The notes below the pieces were generated by a model. That model saw nothing but the letters and a program-made list of their open reading frames with translations. It searched no databases and was not told where the DNA came from. A stretch of DNA of 36,226 nucleotides from Anaerolineae bacterium (lineage in GTDB: Bacteria > Chloroflexota > Anaerolineae > Aggregatilineales > UBA2796), in contig JAHBVJ010000051.1 of assembly GCA_019637615.1 (NCBI GenBank), positions 1 through 36,226 of the forward strand, written 5' to 3'. Of the stretch, positions 16,364-23,458 are shown in pieces. Position numbers and translations under genes: made by a program. Within the stretch, counting starts at the first letter, position 1. Every line of letters begins with the position of its first letter.

Positions 16364-18634
16364 TTACGTAGTCGGTTGGACATCGTTGGATTTATCGTCC
16401 GTGTCTGGCTTGGGAGGCTCGACAGCCGCGAATAGCTCTTTCAGGTTGGTCGCTCGCTTTTGTGCTGGATCAGGCTTGGTCTCGCTGGACTGCTGTTGAT
16501 CGACAGCCTCGGCGGAAGATGGCTCCGTTTTCGGCGGCTCGACCGCAAACAGGTCTTTTAACGTGGTCGCCCGCTTTTGTGCCGGATCAGGCTTGGTCTC
16601 GCTGGACGGCGATGCAGCGGGTTCGGCGGTAGGTGCGTCCGACTTTGGCGGTTCGACCGCGAACAATTCCTTCAAATTAGTCGCCCGTTTTTGCGCCGGA
16701 TCAGGTTCTGGTTTTGCCGCCGCTGGTGCAGCTTTCGGCAGTTCCGCCGTATCCTTGGTGATGTCTTTCTTCAACTTGCCAGAGAGCGCCCCCAAGGTCA
16801 TCAACAAGCTGGTTTGCTTAGTGGCCTCTTCTTCTGCTTTGGTCGTTGCTTCTCGCTCTTCCAAAACATCCGTCACTTTGGCGAAAATCCCGCGTAGCAC
16901 TGCGGGGGAAGCCGAATTGACGCCCTCGAATTCTGCCCGCCGGATCATGGCTGTATGCGGGATTTTGCCCGACGGTGCCGGATCGATGGTGGGCAGCGGT
17001 GCCGCAGCAGCATAAGCCAACTTCTGCGCCTCGGCGTAATTGCCGTTGGTGATATGCGTCACCCATGTCACGCTGGTTTCGATGATTTCGGTCGTATAGC
17101 GCACGCTTTTGCTCAGGAACTTGAGGATCGCCATGATGACCTGCGGACGACTGCGCAGGAAGGTGATGAAATTCTCACGGCGCAGCATCAAGACTTGTAC
17201 ATGCCCCTTAGCACGCGCGGAAGCCGAACGCGGATACCCATCCAACAGCGCCAGATCGCCCACGATCTCGGTCACCTTGCGCAGGTTGATCACCTTAAAC
17301 TGTTCGCCTTCTTTGACGAAAATCTCGATCTCGCCCTCTTGGATCAAGTACATGGTATCGCCAACATCGCCCTCGGAAAACAGCAGCTCGCCGTCGTTGA
17401 ATTCGCGCGGGACGCAAGCACGGCTCAAATTCTCCAAGTCTGTCAAATCCAATTCTTTGAAGAACTGAGACATGTGCAGCGTATAGGCGATCTTCTCAAG
17501 TTGTTCTGGCGAGAGGGTATGCGCACGCTCCGAGCCGACGATAAACAGGTCGAATTTGTGGACGTGGGTGGGGTCGGACTCAGCGACTTTTTCGCGGAAG
17601 GCTAATGCCGCGTCTGTCTGCGCTTCTTCATCGGGGAAAACGTTGCGCAAGTAGACCATCGCATTCAGGCCGATTTTCTTGCGGCGCAGCACGTCCATTT
17701 CCTTGCGCGATTCTGCGATCTCATGTTCCCACGCCTTGCGCAGTCGGTCGCTGCACGGGCTGCTCAAGTTGTTACGTAAAATGCCGACGTTGGCTTGCAG
17801 CGCCAGCATCCGCCGGATATGCGGAATTTTCTCTTTGCCGAAAATCGCTTGGAGGTCGTTTAACTTTTCCTCGAAGGCATCGCCGCCCAGATTTTGCAGC
17901 GCTTTGACCTCATTCGCCGTGATGCCCGCTGATTGTGTCGTCAACGACTGATTGAAACGTGATTTCTCATCCTTCAAGCTCGAATTGATCTGCACGGCGA
18001 TGATCACACTGCCGCCGACGCCGATCACAATACCGACCAACAGCACCAAGCCGGGGCTGCTGTCGAGACTGGTGACCAAGTTATTGAAGATGATGTGGAT
18101 CGCCATCGCGATCCCGATGCCCGCGACGGCACTCAGCGCACGGAACTTACTTTCGCGGCGGCGGTTGCGCCCCAACCAGATGCCGATGACCGCGCTGGTC
18201 GTGGCGTGCATCAAGGCTGTCGAGAGCACGCGGCTGATGGCGAGGGTAAAAGTCGGCGCAGAACCGAGATAGTACAGATTCTCGGACATCGAGAAGCCGA
18301 TGCCCGTCGCGAAGCCGTAGATCGCGCCGTCTACTGCGTAACGGAAGCGCGGTTGGAAGATGAAAAAAAACAGGATCGCGGATTTAAGCAGTTCTTCGAC
18401 GATTGGCCCCGTGAACTGCACCACCGTCTCGTAATTCGTGAGCTGCAAAAAGTATTGATTGACGATCCTAGCGAGGAAAAACGCGCCTATCGCTCCCCAC
18501 GCAATGCACATGATGATCGTGCTGCCTTTGCCCGTGCTGAAGACATCCAACGAAAACAGCATGTAGACGGCAAAGGCAGGAATAGCAAACGTGATGATGT
18601 AGGAGAGCAGTTGTGTAACATCCATAGCGTGCAT
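16364..18634 (-). CDS. PrsW-family intramembrane protease fused to cNMP-binding domain
   Basis: A 756-residue protein. The N-terminal 230 residues contain seven hydrophobic segments and the PrsW glutamic-protease motifs: GPIVEELLK (Glu80, Glu81, Lys84), FATGIGFSMSEN (Glu118), LMH (His143) and AIH (His180). PrsW enzymes cut membrane substrates such as anti-sigma factors. After a cytosolic helical part (230-390) comes a cyclic-nucleotide-binding roll (about 393-510; FSEGDVGDTMYLIQEGEIEIF, cassette GDLALLDGYPRSASA), a helical region, and a Pro/Ala/Lys-rich tail with three ~39-residue repeats (641-756). The whole is about three times the usual PrsW length. First gene of a three-gene operon. I infer protease activity gated by a cyclic nucleotide. 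Start ATG 18634 has a weak ribosome site; Met4 is an alternative. Confidence 0.9.
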   Translation of the reverse strand: MHAMDVTQLLSYIITFAIPAFAVYMLFSLDVFSTGKGSTIIMCIAWGAIGAFFLARIVNQYFLQLTNYETVVQFTGPIVEELLKSAILFFFIFQPRFRYAVDGAIYGFATGIGFSMSENLYYLGSAPTFTLAISRVLSTALMHATTSAVIGIWLGRNRRRESKFRALSAVAGIGIAMAIHIIFNNLVTSLDSSPGLVLLVGIVIGVGGSVIIAVQINSSLKDEKSRFNQSLTTQSAGITANEVKALQNLGGDAFEEKLNDLQAIFGKEKIPHIRRMLALQANVGILRNNLSSPCSDRLRKAWEHEIAESRKEMDVLRRKKIGLNAMVYLRNVFPDEEAQTDAALAFREKVAESDPTHVHKFDLFIVGSERAHTLSPEQLEKIAYTLHMSQFFKELDLTDLENLSRACVPREFNDGELLFSEGDVGDTMYLIQEGEIEIFVKEGEQFKVINLRKVTEIVGDLALLDGYPRSASARAKGHVQVLMLRRENFITFLRSRPQVIMAILKFLSKSVRYTTEIIETSVTWVTHITNGNYAEAQKLAYAAAAPLPTIDPAPSGKIPHTAMIRRAEFEGVNSASPAVLRGIFAKVTDVLEEREATTKAEEEATKQTSLLMTLGALSGKLKKDITKDTAELPKAAPAAAKPEPDPAQKRATNLKELFAVEPPKSDAPTAEPAASPSSETKPDPAQKRATTLKDLFAVEPPKTEPSSAEAVDQQQSSETKPDPAQKRATNLKELFAAVEPPKPDTDDKSNDVQPTT
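16367..16714 (-). repeat. Three tandem ~39-residue coding repeats in the PrsW fusion
   Basis: Residues 641-680, 681-719 and 720-756 each start with K-P-(E-P)-D-P-A-Q-K-R-A-T, followed by (N/T)-L-K-(E/D)-L-F-A-(A)-V-E-P-P-K and a variable acidic, Ser/Pro-rich linker. The first two copies end in SSET. Copies are recognisable in the DNA at about 118-bp spacing. The conserved part looks like a short linear binding motif on a flexible tether. Confidence 0.9.
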
Positions 18635-18869
18635 CCGTTACCGACGGGATAATCCCAATTGTACTCGCAACACGCTAACCACGAAAATCGCAGTCCTCAC
18701 GTAGCTACCGTATCGAGTTCGGATCGCCGCGTTGGATGAGGCACAGTCAAGCTACCATGAAGGATAGTGAACGTTCATCTTGCCCTAACCCACTTTCAGA
18801 TGGGGAGTGGATGATTTGGATAGTAATTGTGGCGTCACTAATCACGCTAGAGACTGCTAACCCGCGTTG

Positions 18870-19334
18870 CTATGGATGCAGGTTAGGATCGTCAACCGTC
18901 AACCCTTCAGCATTAGCGGCGGCGAGGAGACGTTTGTCGCCCGAAACAAAGACAAAAGGCGTTAGTTTTGCACTTGTGATTTGACCACTTGCCGCTACAG
19001 CAGTGGCAAGCTGTATAGAATCATAAGCACGTAGAGGATACTTTTCTAACAAATCTTCTGCTTGTTGGACAAGTATTGCAGTTAATTCTATTACGAAATA
19101 TTCCTGCTTGACGTGCCGATCCAATAGCAGACGGATCGATTTAGCCGCACTCGCAGTTAGAATATTCTCTCGTTTATAACGGGAAATTCCAGACATTACC
19201 TCAACTGGCGTAACTTGAGCGATGATCAGTGAATTTCCGCTAGTTGGCAAAGCAAGAGCATCTACCCAATTCGAACCAATTTCAGTGACATAACGTTTTA
19301 TTAACGCGCTACTATCGAGAAAATAGCGGGTCAT
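18870..19334 (-). CDS. vapC: PIN-domain toxin, VapC-like
   Basis: A 154-residue PIN-domain ribonuclease, the toxin half of a type II toxin-antitoxin pair. The acidic active site is complete: Asp7 in YFLDSSALIK, Glu45 in TPVEVMSG, Asp105 in RAYDSIQLA and Asp133 in FVSGDKRLL. The C-terminal ANAEGLTVDDP is typical of this subgroup. The start codon overlaps the antitoxin stop in an ATGA, so translation is coupled. Family members cut tRNA or rRNA and are held inactive by the partner. AT content seems a little higher than in the flanking genes, compatible with horizontal transfer. Confidence 0.92.
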   Translation of the reverse strand: MTRYFLDSSALIKRYVTEIGSNWVDALALPTSGNSLIIAQVTPVEVMSGISRYKRENILTASAAKSIRLLLDRHVKQEYFVIELTAILVQQAEDLLEKYPLRAYDSIQLATAVAASGQITSAKLTPFVFVSGDKRLLAAANAEGLTVDDPNLHP

Positions 19335-19609
19335 GGTCCATTTTGCCGTTCTTCGATAATCGCATCTGAGATTGGTGGTTTGCCCTGCATAGCGGCTGCG
19401 ATTTCTGCTCGTAGCGCCACTTCATCGATTTCCGATTCTTGAGTAGGAGCGTCGTCATAATGCACCAACATGTCCTTAAGCGCAAGACGTGTTTGTTCCC
19501 GCTCGGAAAGCACCGTGAATTGGACTTCCTGACCTTCAACCCAATCGACGGGATCAAGTAAGCGTAACTGCCCATGCTCGTAAACGGCGCGGATTGGTCG
19601 TGCTACCAT
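19331..19609 (-). CDS. Antitoxin, DUF104 (AF2212-like) family
   Basis: A 92-residue partner of the PIN toxin. The N-terminus IRAVYEHGQLRLLDPVDWVEGQEVQFTV is a clear DUF104/AF2212-type antitoxin beta domain (usual form A-VYENG-L-PL-P-L-EG--V). The C-terminal half is acidic and helical, the part expected to wrap around the toxin. An exemplary GAGGAGGTG ribosome site precedes the ATG at 19609. Like other antitoxins it may repress its own promoter, but DUF104 proteins lack an obvious DNA-binding domain, and I see no operator dyad. The pair is a stand-alone module of two genes. Confidence 0.88.
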   Translation of the reverse strand: MVARPIRAVYEHGQLRLLDPVDWVEGQEVQFTVLSEREQTRLALKDMLVHYDDAPTQESEIDEVALRAEIAAAMQGKPPISDAIIEERQNGP

Positions 19610-19661
19610 GATTCACCTCCTCATTCGCTCATTTTATCACTGTATCTTGCACGGAATCGTG

Positions 19662-21128
19662 TTACCGTCCACTGCGCGGAGGAGCCGCCGTCCGGCGCTT
19701 TTTGGCGCTGCGTCCCGGATAAGCGGGCACGGTGATCGCCTCGACCACGCTGCGATCCTCGTTCGTGATCCGGCTCTTGAAGCGCATATCCATCTCTTGC
19801 AAGGGTTGGCTGGTCGTGATCACAGTCGGCAGGTTGTAGTCATAGCGGTACAGCAAGATTTCGTACAGCTTTTCCCGCGCCCACGATGACATGGCCTTAG
19901 AGTCAATGCTCAGATCGTCCAAGACGAGCAACGATGCTTTCTTGATCTCCTCAAGGCGCTTATCATAGCGTACCGCTGATCCCGGATAGAAGGTGCTGCG
20001 CAGATGGTTAAGCAAATCGGAGGCGGTGACGAACAGCGCGGGCATTCCGCGACGGTTGCTCTCGAAGGCAATCGCCGCCGCTAAATGCGTCTTGCCACAG
20101 CCCGCCTCGCCCGTGATCACCAGCCAGCCGCGCGGATTTTCGACAAACGACGCGGCAGTCTGGACGGTTTTCGCCAGCCGTTTGGCTTCACGTTCCGGCA
20201 AGTCCTCATCCGTGCGCAGATCGAAGCTATCGAAAGTCTTCCCTTCGTGCCGATCCAGCCGCGTCAAATCCATCTCTTGCCACGTTTCTACCGCGCTGCG
20301 GCGATCCGGTACGTTCAAGGGGCAGATCGCGGTCAGCGATTGATCGAGTAAGCGGCTGCGGATGCGCGGATCGAAGGCGTCGGTTTCCACGTTGGTTGTG
20401 ATGATGGTCGGCAGTCGCCGCACATGACGGTAGCCGAATAATTGATACAGCTTTTCGAGTGCCCACGCGGTCGGACTTTCCGCGCCGAGATCATCGAGGA
20501 TCAGCATCGGGGCGTTTCGCACTTGCTCGAACACCTCATCATACGCGATTTCAGAGGATGGCCCATACGCCGAACGCAGATGATCGAGCAAATCCGGCAC
20601 AGTGATGAATAATACCGGATCGCCATTTTCCAGCCGGAAATTCGCAATCGCCGCCGCCAGATGCGTCTTACCTGTGCCATAGCTGCCCTTCAGCAGCAGC
20701 CACGGCGTTACCGTGTATTCGTCGTTAGCATAGCGAAATGCTAATTCCGCCGCCGCGTTGATCTGGGAGAGATGCTTGTCATCGAGGTTGCTGCGCCGTA
20801 GCGTATCCATATTCGGAAATATCTGCGCGTAATACTGCTCATCCGCTGACAACCGCGTGTAATCGATGGCAAAGTTGGAGAAAGTGCGGTCAGCGTAGGC
20901 ATCCAGATTGCCTATCGTGCGCAGCCGTGTGACCCGATCTTGCTTGCGTTTAGTCGCCTGACACACACACGGGAACGCCTTACCAAAATCGGGATCACCA
21001 ACGGGCACATCCCGCGTCACGTAGCCTATTCCGCCGCAGTAGGGGCAGTCTGCCGTCGGGGTTATTTGTGCATCGAGCATCGCGTTATCCATGTGTTCAT
21101 GACTTTCACTAACAGTACGTTCTAACAT
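19662..21128 (-). CDS. Tandem DnaC/IstB-like AAA+ ATPase with zinc ribbon
   Basis: A 488-residue protein with two successive DnaC-like helicase-loader ATPase domains and an N-terminal Cys4 zinc site (Cys28, Cys31 in CPYCGG and Cys54, Cys56 in CVC). Domain 1: Walker A GSYGTGKTHLAAA near 148-160, Walker B LILDDLG near 209-215. Domain 2: Walker A GEAGCGKTHLAAA near 340-352, Walker B LVLDDLS near 401-407. Both keep the RSRL/KSRI arginine motif near their end. Ordinary DnaC/DnaI loaders have one domain and about 250-310 residues. It may load DnaB or act in phage-like or repair replication. The frame is open to a GTG at 21143; I chose the ATG at 21128, but ribosome sites are weak and Met at 21092 is also possible. 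Confidence 0.88.
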   Translation of the reverse strand: MLERTVSESHEHMDNAMLDAQITPTADCPYCGGIGYVTRDVPVGDPDFGKAFPCVCQATKRKQDRVTRLRTIGNLDAYADRTFSNFAIDYTRLSADEQYYAQIFPNMDTLRRSNLDDKHLSQINAAAELAFRYANDEYTVTPWLLLKGSYGTGKTHLAAAIANFRLENGDPVLFITVPDLLDHLRSAYGPSSEIAYDEVFEQVRNAPMLILDDLGAESPTAWALEKLYQLFGYRHVRRLPTIITTNVETDAFDPRIRSRLLDQSLTAICPLNVPDRRSAVETWQEMDLTRLDRHEGKTFDSFDLRTDEDLPEREAKRLAKTVQTAASFVENPRGWLVITGEAGCGKTHLAAAIAFESNRRGMPALFVTASDLLNHLRSTFYPGSAVRYDKRLEEIKKASLLVLDDLSIDSKAMSSWAREKLYEILLYRYDYNLPTVITTSQPLQEMDMRFKSRITNEDRSVVEAITVPAYPGRSAKKRRTAAPPRSGR

Positions 21129-21229
21129 CACTAATTTTACCACTAGCCGTTCTCACTTGCCGATGCCCGCGCACGACAATCGGCATTCAATCACCTTGTT
21201 TGACCCGCGATTCTCGGTGCATTGCTGGC

Positions 21230-21235
21230 TATAAT
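21230..21235 (+). promoter_or_regulatory. Perfect -10 box upstream of the GNAT gene
   Basis: TATAAT lies 29 bases before the GNAT start codon. No good -35 is found at 16-18 bp; TTGACC (21200-21205) is 24 bp away. On the opposite strand TAAAAT (21139-21134) could serve the DnaC-like gene. Confidence 0.5.
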
Positions 21236-21264
21236 GGGCGCACATTAGGAAAAGGATACTTTCG

Positions 21265-22098
21265 ATGACTCTTAGCTTCCGACCTGCTACTGAGGTCGCA
21301 CTCGCAGACATAGCAGCGCTGTTCACCCGTGCCTTCGATGGCTATATTGCTGGTACGCGCGTGATAGCGCCACTCGATATGAGCGAGTTTATCTTCGGCA
21401 ACAACGTCAATCTCAACCTCAGCCAGATCGCGTTTGACGGTGATCAACCTGTCGCGCTCGGCTGCGTGGCGCGGCAAGGCGGCACGAATCGCTTGGCGGT
21501 GATGGGCGTCGATAAACCCTATCATGGCAAAGGCGTCGGCAAACAACTGCTCACCGAACTGCTCTCGCAAGCCCATCAGCGCGGCGATCATACTTATATT
21601 TTGGAAGTCATTGAGCAAAATGTGAACGCCGTCAAACTGTACAGCAAAATGGGCTTTGAGGTCATGGAACGCTTGATGGGCTACAAGACCAGCACGCTAG
21701 AAGCTGCGCCGGATTCTGCGTTGGAACAGGTCGATCTCACCGAGGTTGCGCGCATCGCCACATGGTACGGATCGCCCACGCTGCCGTGGCAGGTCTCCGG
21801 CCCGCACCTGATGCGCCTTAGCCCGACGAATTTGGCCTATCGCCTCGATAATGCCTACGCCGTGATCTCCAATCCCGACGCCGCCTCGATCCGCTTGCAC
21901 GCCTTCATCACGTTGCCCGACTATCAACGTCAGGGACAAGGAACACGCTTGCTCAAAGCGCTCGCCGCCAAGTACGCTGGCAAAACATGGTTCATCCCTG
22001 CCCTCTGCCCTGAACAATACGGCGGTTTCTTGCTGAAACTCGGCTTCGCACAGGAGCAACTGAACCAATTTCAGATGAAAACTGCGATAACTCCCTAG
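21265..22098 (+). CDS. Two-domain GNAT acetyltransferase
   Basis: A 277-residue protein with two GNAT folds in tandem. In the first, acetyl-CoA motif A reads VDKPYHGKGVGKQLLTELL (about 90-108), followed by LEVIEQNVNAVKLYSKMGF, the canonical helix before the last strand. In the second, motif A reads LPDYQRQGQGTRLLKAL (about 213-229) and the C-terminal LLKLGF shows the same end. Members acetylate small amines, antibiotics or proteins; the substrate here is unknown. AGGAAAAGGA precedes the ATG at good spacing. It is monocistronic, with a hairpin 75 bases after its stop. Confidence 0.9.
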   Translation: MTLSFRPATEVALADIAALFTRAFDGYIAGTRVIAPLDMSEFIFGNNVNLNLSQIAFDGDQPVALGCVARQGGTNRLAVMGVDKPYHGKGVGKQLLTELLSQAHQRGDHTYILEVIEQNVNAVKLYSKMGFEVMERLMGYKTSTLEAAPDSALEQVDLTEVARIATWYGSPTLPWQVSGPHLMRLSPTNLAYRLDNAYAVISNPDAASIRLHAFITLPDYQRQGQGTRLLKALAAKYAGKTWFIPALCPEQYGGFLLKLGFAQEQLNQFQMKTAITP

Positions 22099-22134
22099 CA
22101 ACGATTCAGCATACTAGCGCGTACAGGAAGAAAG

Positions 22135-22196
22135 GGATGCACGAAACGACGCATCCTACCACAATAACATCACACCGCCTGACTTCGGGCGGTTTT
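22135..22196 (+). terminator. Two hairpins ending in T4, just before the ABC gene
   Basis: Hairpin one: GGATGC/GCATCC (22135-22140, 22151-22156). Hairpin two: ACCGCC/GGCGGT (22174-22179, 22188-22193) followed by TTTT. It looks like an intrinsic terminator for the GNAT gene, yet it ends only 5 bases before the ABC ribosome site AGAGGT (22201-22206), so an attenuator role is possible. Confidence 0.55.
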
Positions 22197-22212
22197 GGCT
22201 AGAGGTACTGGC

Positions 22213-22950
22213 ATGAACAATAACGGCAATTCTCCCCGCGAAGTGGTCTTGCGCACACAAAACCTGACGCGCGATCTTAATTCTGGCGCGGGCGTGGTGC
22301 ATGTGCTGCGCGGCATCAGTCTGGAAATCTACAAGGCCGAACGTGTCGGCATCATCGGGCCTTCTGGCAGCGGCAAGTCTACGCTGCTCGGTCTGATGGG
22401 CGGCCTCGACTCCCCCACCGGCGGCACGATTGAGATCGACGGCGAAAATATCACGCGGCTGTCCGAGGACAAGCTGACCGAAGTGCGCAACCGCAAGATC
22501 GGCTTCGTGTTCCAGTTCTTCAATCTGATTCCCACCCTGACCGCGCTCGAAAACGTCATGCTGCCCATCGAGTTTTCGCGCTCGTTCAAGGGGAGTCCTC
22601 GCAAGCGTGCGACTGAATTGCTCGATATGCTCGGCATGAAAGACCGCGTGCATCACCGCCCCTCGCAGCTTTCCGGCGGGCAGCAGCAGCGTGTCGCCAT
22701 CGCCCGTGCCCTCGCCAATAATCCGCCGCTGCTCCTTGCCGACGAACCAACGGGCAATCTCGACTCCGACTCTGGTAAGTTGGTGCTGCAAGCGCTACGG
22801 GATGTCCAGCGCGAGATCGGCACGACGGTGGTGATCGTCACGCACGATCCAGCCATCGCGGGCACGATGGATCGCGTCCTAACGCTGATTGATGGTCAGT
22901 TAGTGGAAGGTACGGCGGTCATGCAAAATCAAAGAGTCGCCGTGAACTAG
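22213..22950 (+). CDS. ABC transporter ATP-binding protein, MacB/LolD type
   Basis: A 245-residue ATPase of the MacB/LolD/FtsE-like group. All motifs are intact: Walker A GPSGSGKST (49-57), Q-loop Gln101 in FVFQFFNLIPTLTALENV (the FQ-x2-NL-PTLTA pattern is characteristic of the group), signature LSGGQQQR (153-160), Walker B LLLADEPTGNLD (183-194) and His211. Such ATPases need a FtsX/MacB-type permease, but none is in the window: the next gene is a convergent DinB-like gene 11 bases away. The ATG at 22213 with AGAGGT at 22201-22206 is the start; a TTG at 22195 is in frame but lies in the terminator hairpin. It is therefore an orphan ATPase, likely pairing with a permease elsewhere. Confidence 0.93.
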   Translation: MNNNGNSPREVVLRTQNLTRDLNSGAGVVHVLRGISLEIYKAERVGIIGPSGSGKSTLLGLMGGLDSPTGGTIEIDGENITRLSEDKLTEVRNRKIGFVFQFFNLIPTLTALENVMLPIEFSRSFKGSPRKRATELLDMLGMKDRVHHRPSQLSGGQQQRVAIARALANNPPLLLADEPTGNLDSDSGKLVLQALRDVQREIGTTVVIVTHDPAIAGTMDRVLTLIDGQLVEGTAVMQNQRVAVN

Positions 22951-22961
22951 CGCTTGAGTAG

Positions 22962-23447
22962 CTAAGTTGCCTTGTGCGTCGCGGTGAACGCCGCCAACTG
23001 TCGCCCATGAAACCGATGGATGTGTCCGGTGAAGCTGGTCACGAGGAACTCTCCGAGCGACATCCGTCCGAACGGCGTATCGGCTTCCTTGAGCAGGTCG
23101 GTCTGCGTTAGCGTTTCTACCAGTTGCCTACAGCACGCCACGCCCGCCTTCATGGCGAGGACGAACGCAACAAACGGCGCGGTTTCCCACTCCGCGACCC
23201 AGTACGGATCGCCCACCAGCAACGGCACGGAATCGCGGTTCGCCAGATAGAATCCCGTATGGATCGGGACGCGGAACCAAGCGCCAACCATGTGCGAGAG
23301 CAATTGGCGGGACGTCCATCCGCCCTCGTCAGGGCCAGCCTCCAAGACGGGTTCGAATTCTGCAAGGGCGCGTTCAAGGCTCGTCCATGCGTCGTCAATT
23401 GCTGTCCGTAAGCTCTCCACAGTGATCGGCGCAGATGCGTCACTCAT
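22962..23447 (-). CDS. DinB-like protein (second)
   Basis: A 161-residue four-helix-bundle protein of the DinB/DUF664-like superfamily. Probable metal ligands are His52 in RQLLSHMVGAWFR and His142/144/147 in GHIHRFHGRQLAAF near the end, the region equivalent to the HxxxH signature. The start is fixed by AGAGGAG 6 bases before the ATG. It follows the membrane-anchored phosphatase-type gene after 11 bases, so the two are probably one operon. Unlike the DinB protein at 10795 the first ligand is followed by a tryptophan-rich helix, so they are not close paralogues. Function unknown. Confidence 0.85.
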   Translation of the reverse strand: MSDASAPITVESLRTAIDDAWTSLERALAEFEPVLEAGPDEGGWTSRQLLSHMVGAWFRVPIHTGFYLANRDSVPLLVGDPYWVAEWETAPFVAFVLAMKAGVACCRQLVETLTQTDLLKEADTPFGRMSLGEFLVTSFTGHIHRFHGRQLAAFTATHKAT

Positions 23448-23458
23448 ACTGACTCCTC

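Noticed and set aside
16955..17605. 216-codon open frame opposite the PrsW fusion
   Set aside because: It is the shadow of a strongly supported gene; composition is His/Arg-rich and no motif is seen.
18768..18777. 10-bp palindrome TGAACGTTCA as a LexA box
   Set aside because: It lacks the spacer between GAAC and GTTC that known SOS boxes have, and no SOS gene is adjacent.
18870..19609. Toxin-antitoxin pair as part of a larger mobile island
   Set aside because: No integrase, transposase, direct repeats or tRNA boundary is seen on either side, so only the two-gene module is supported.
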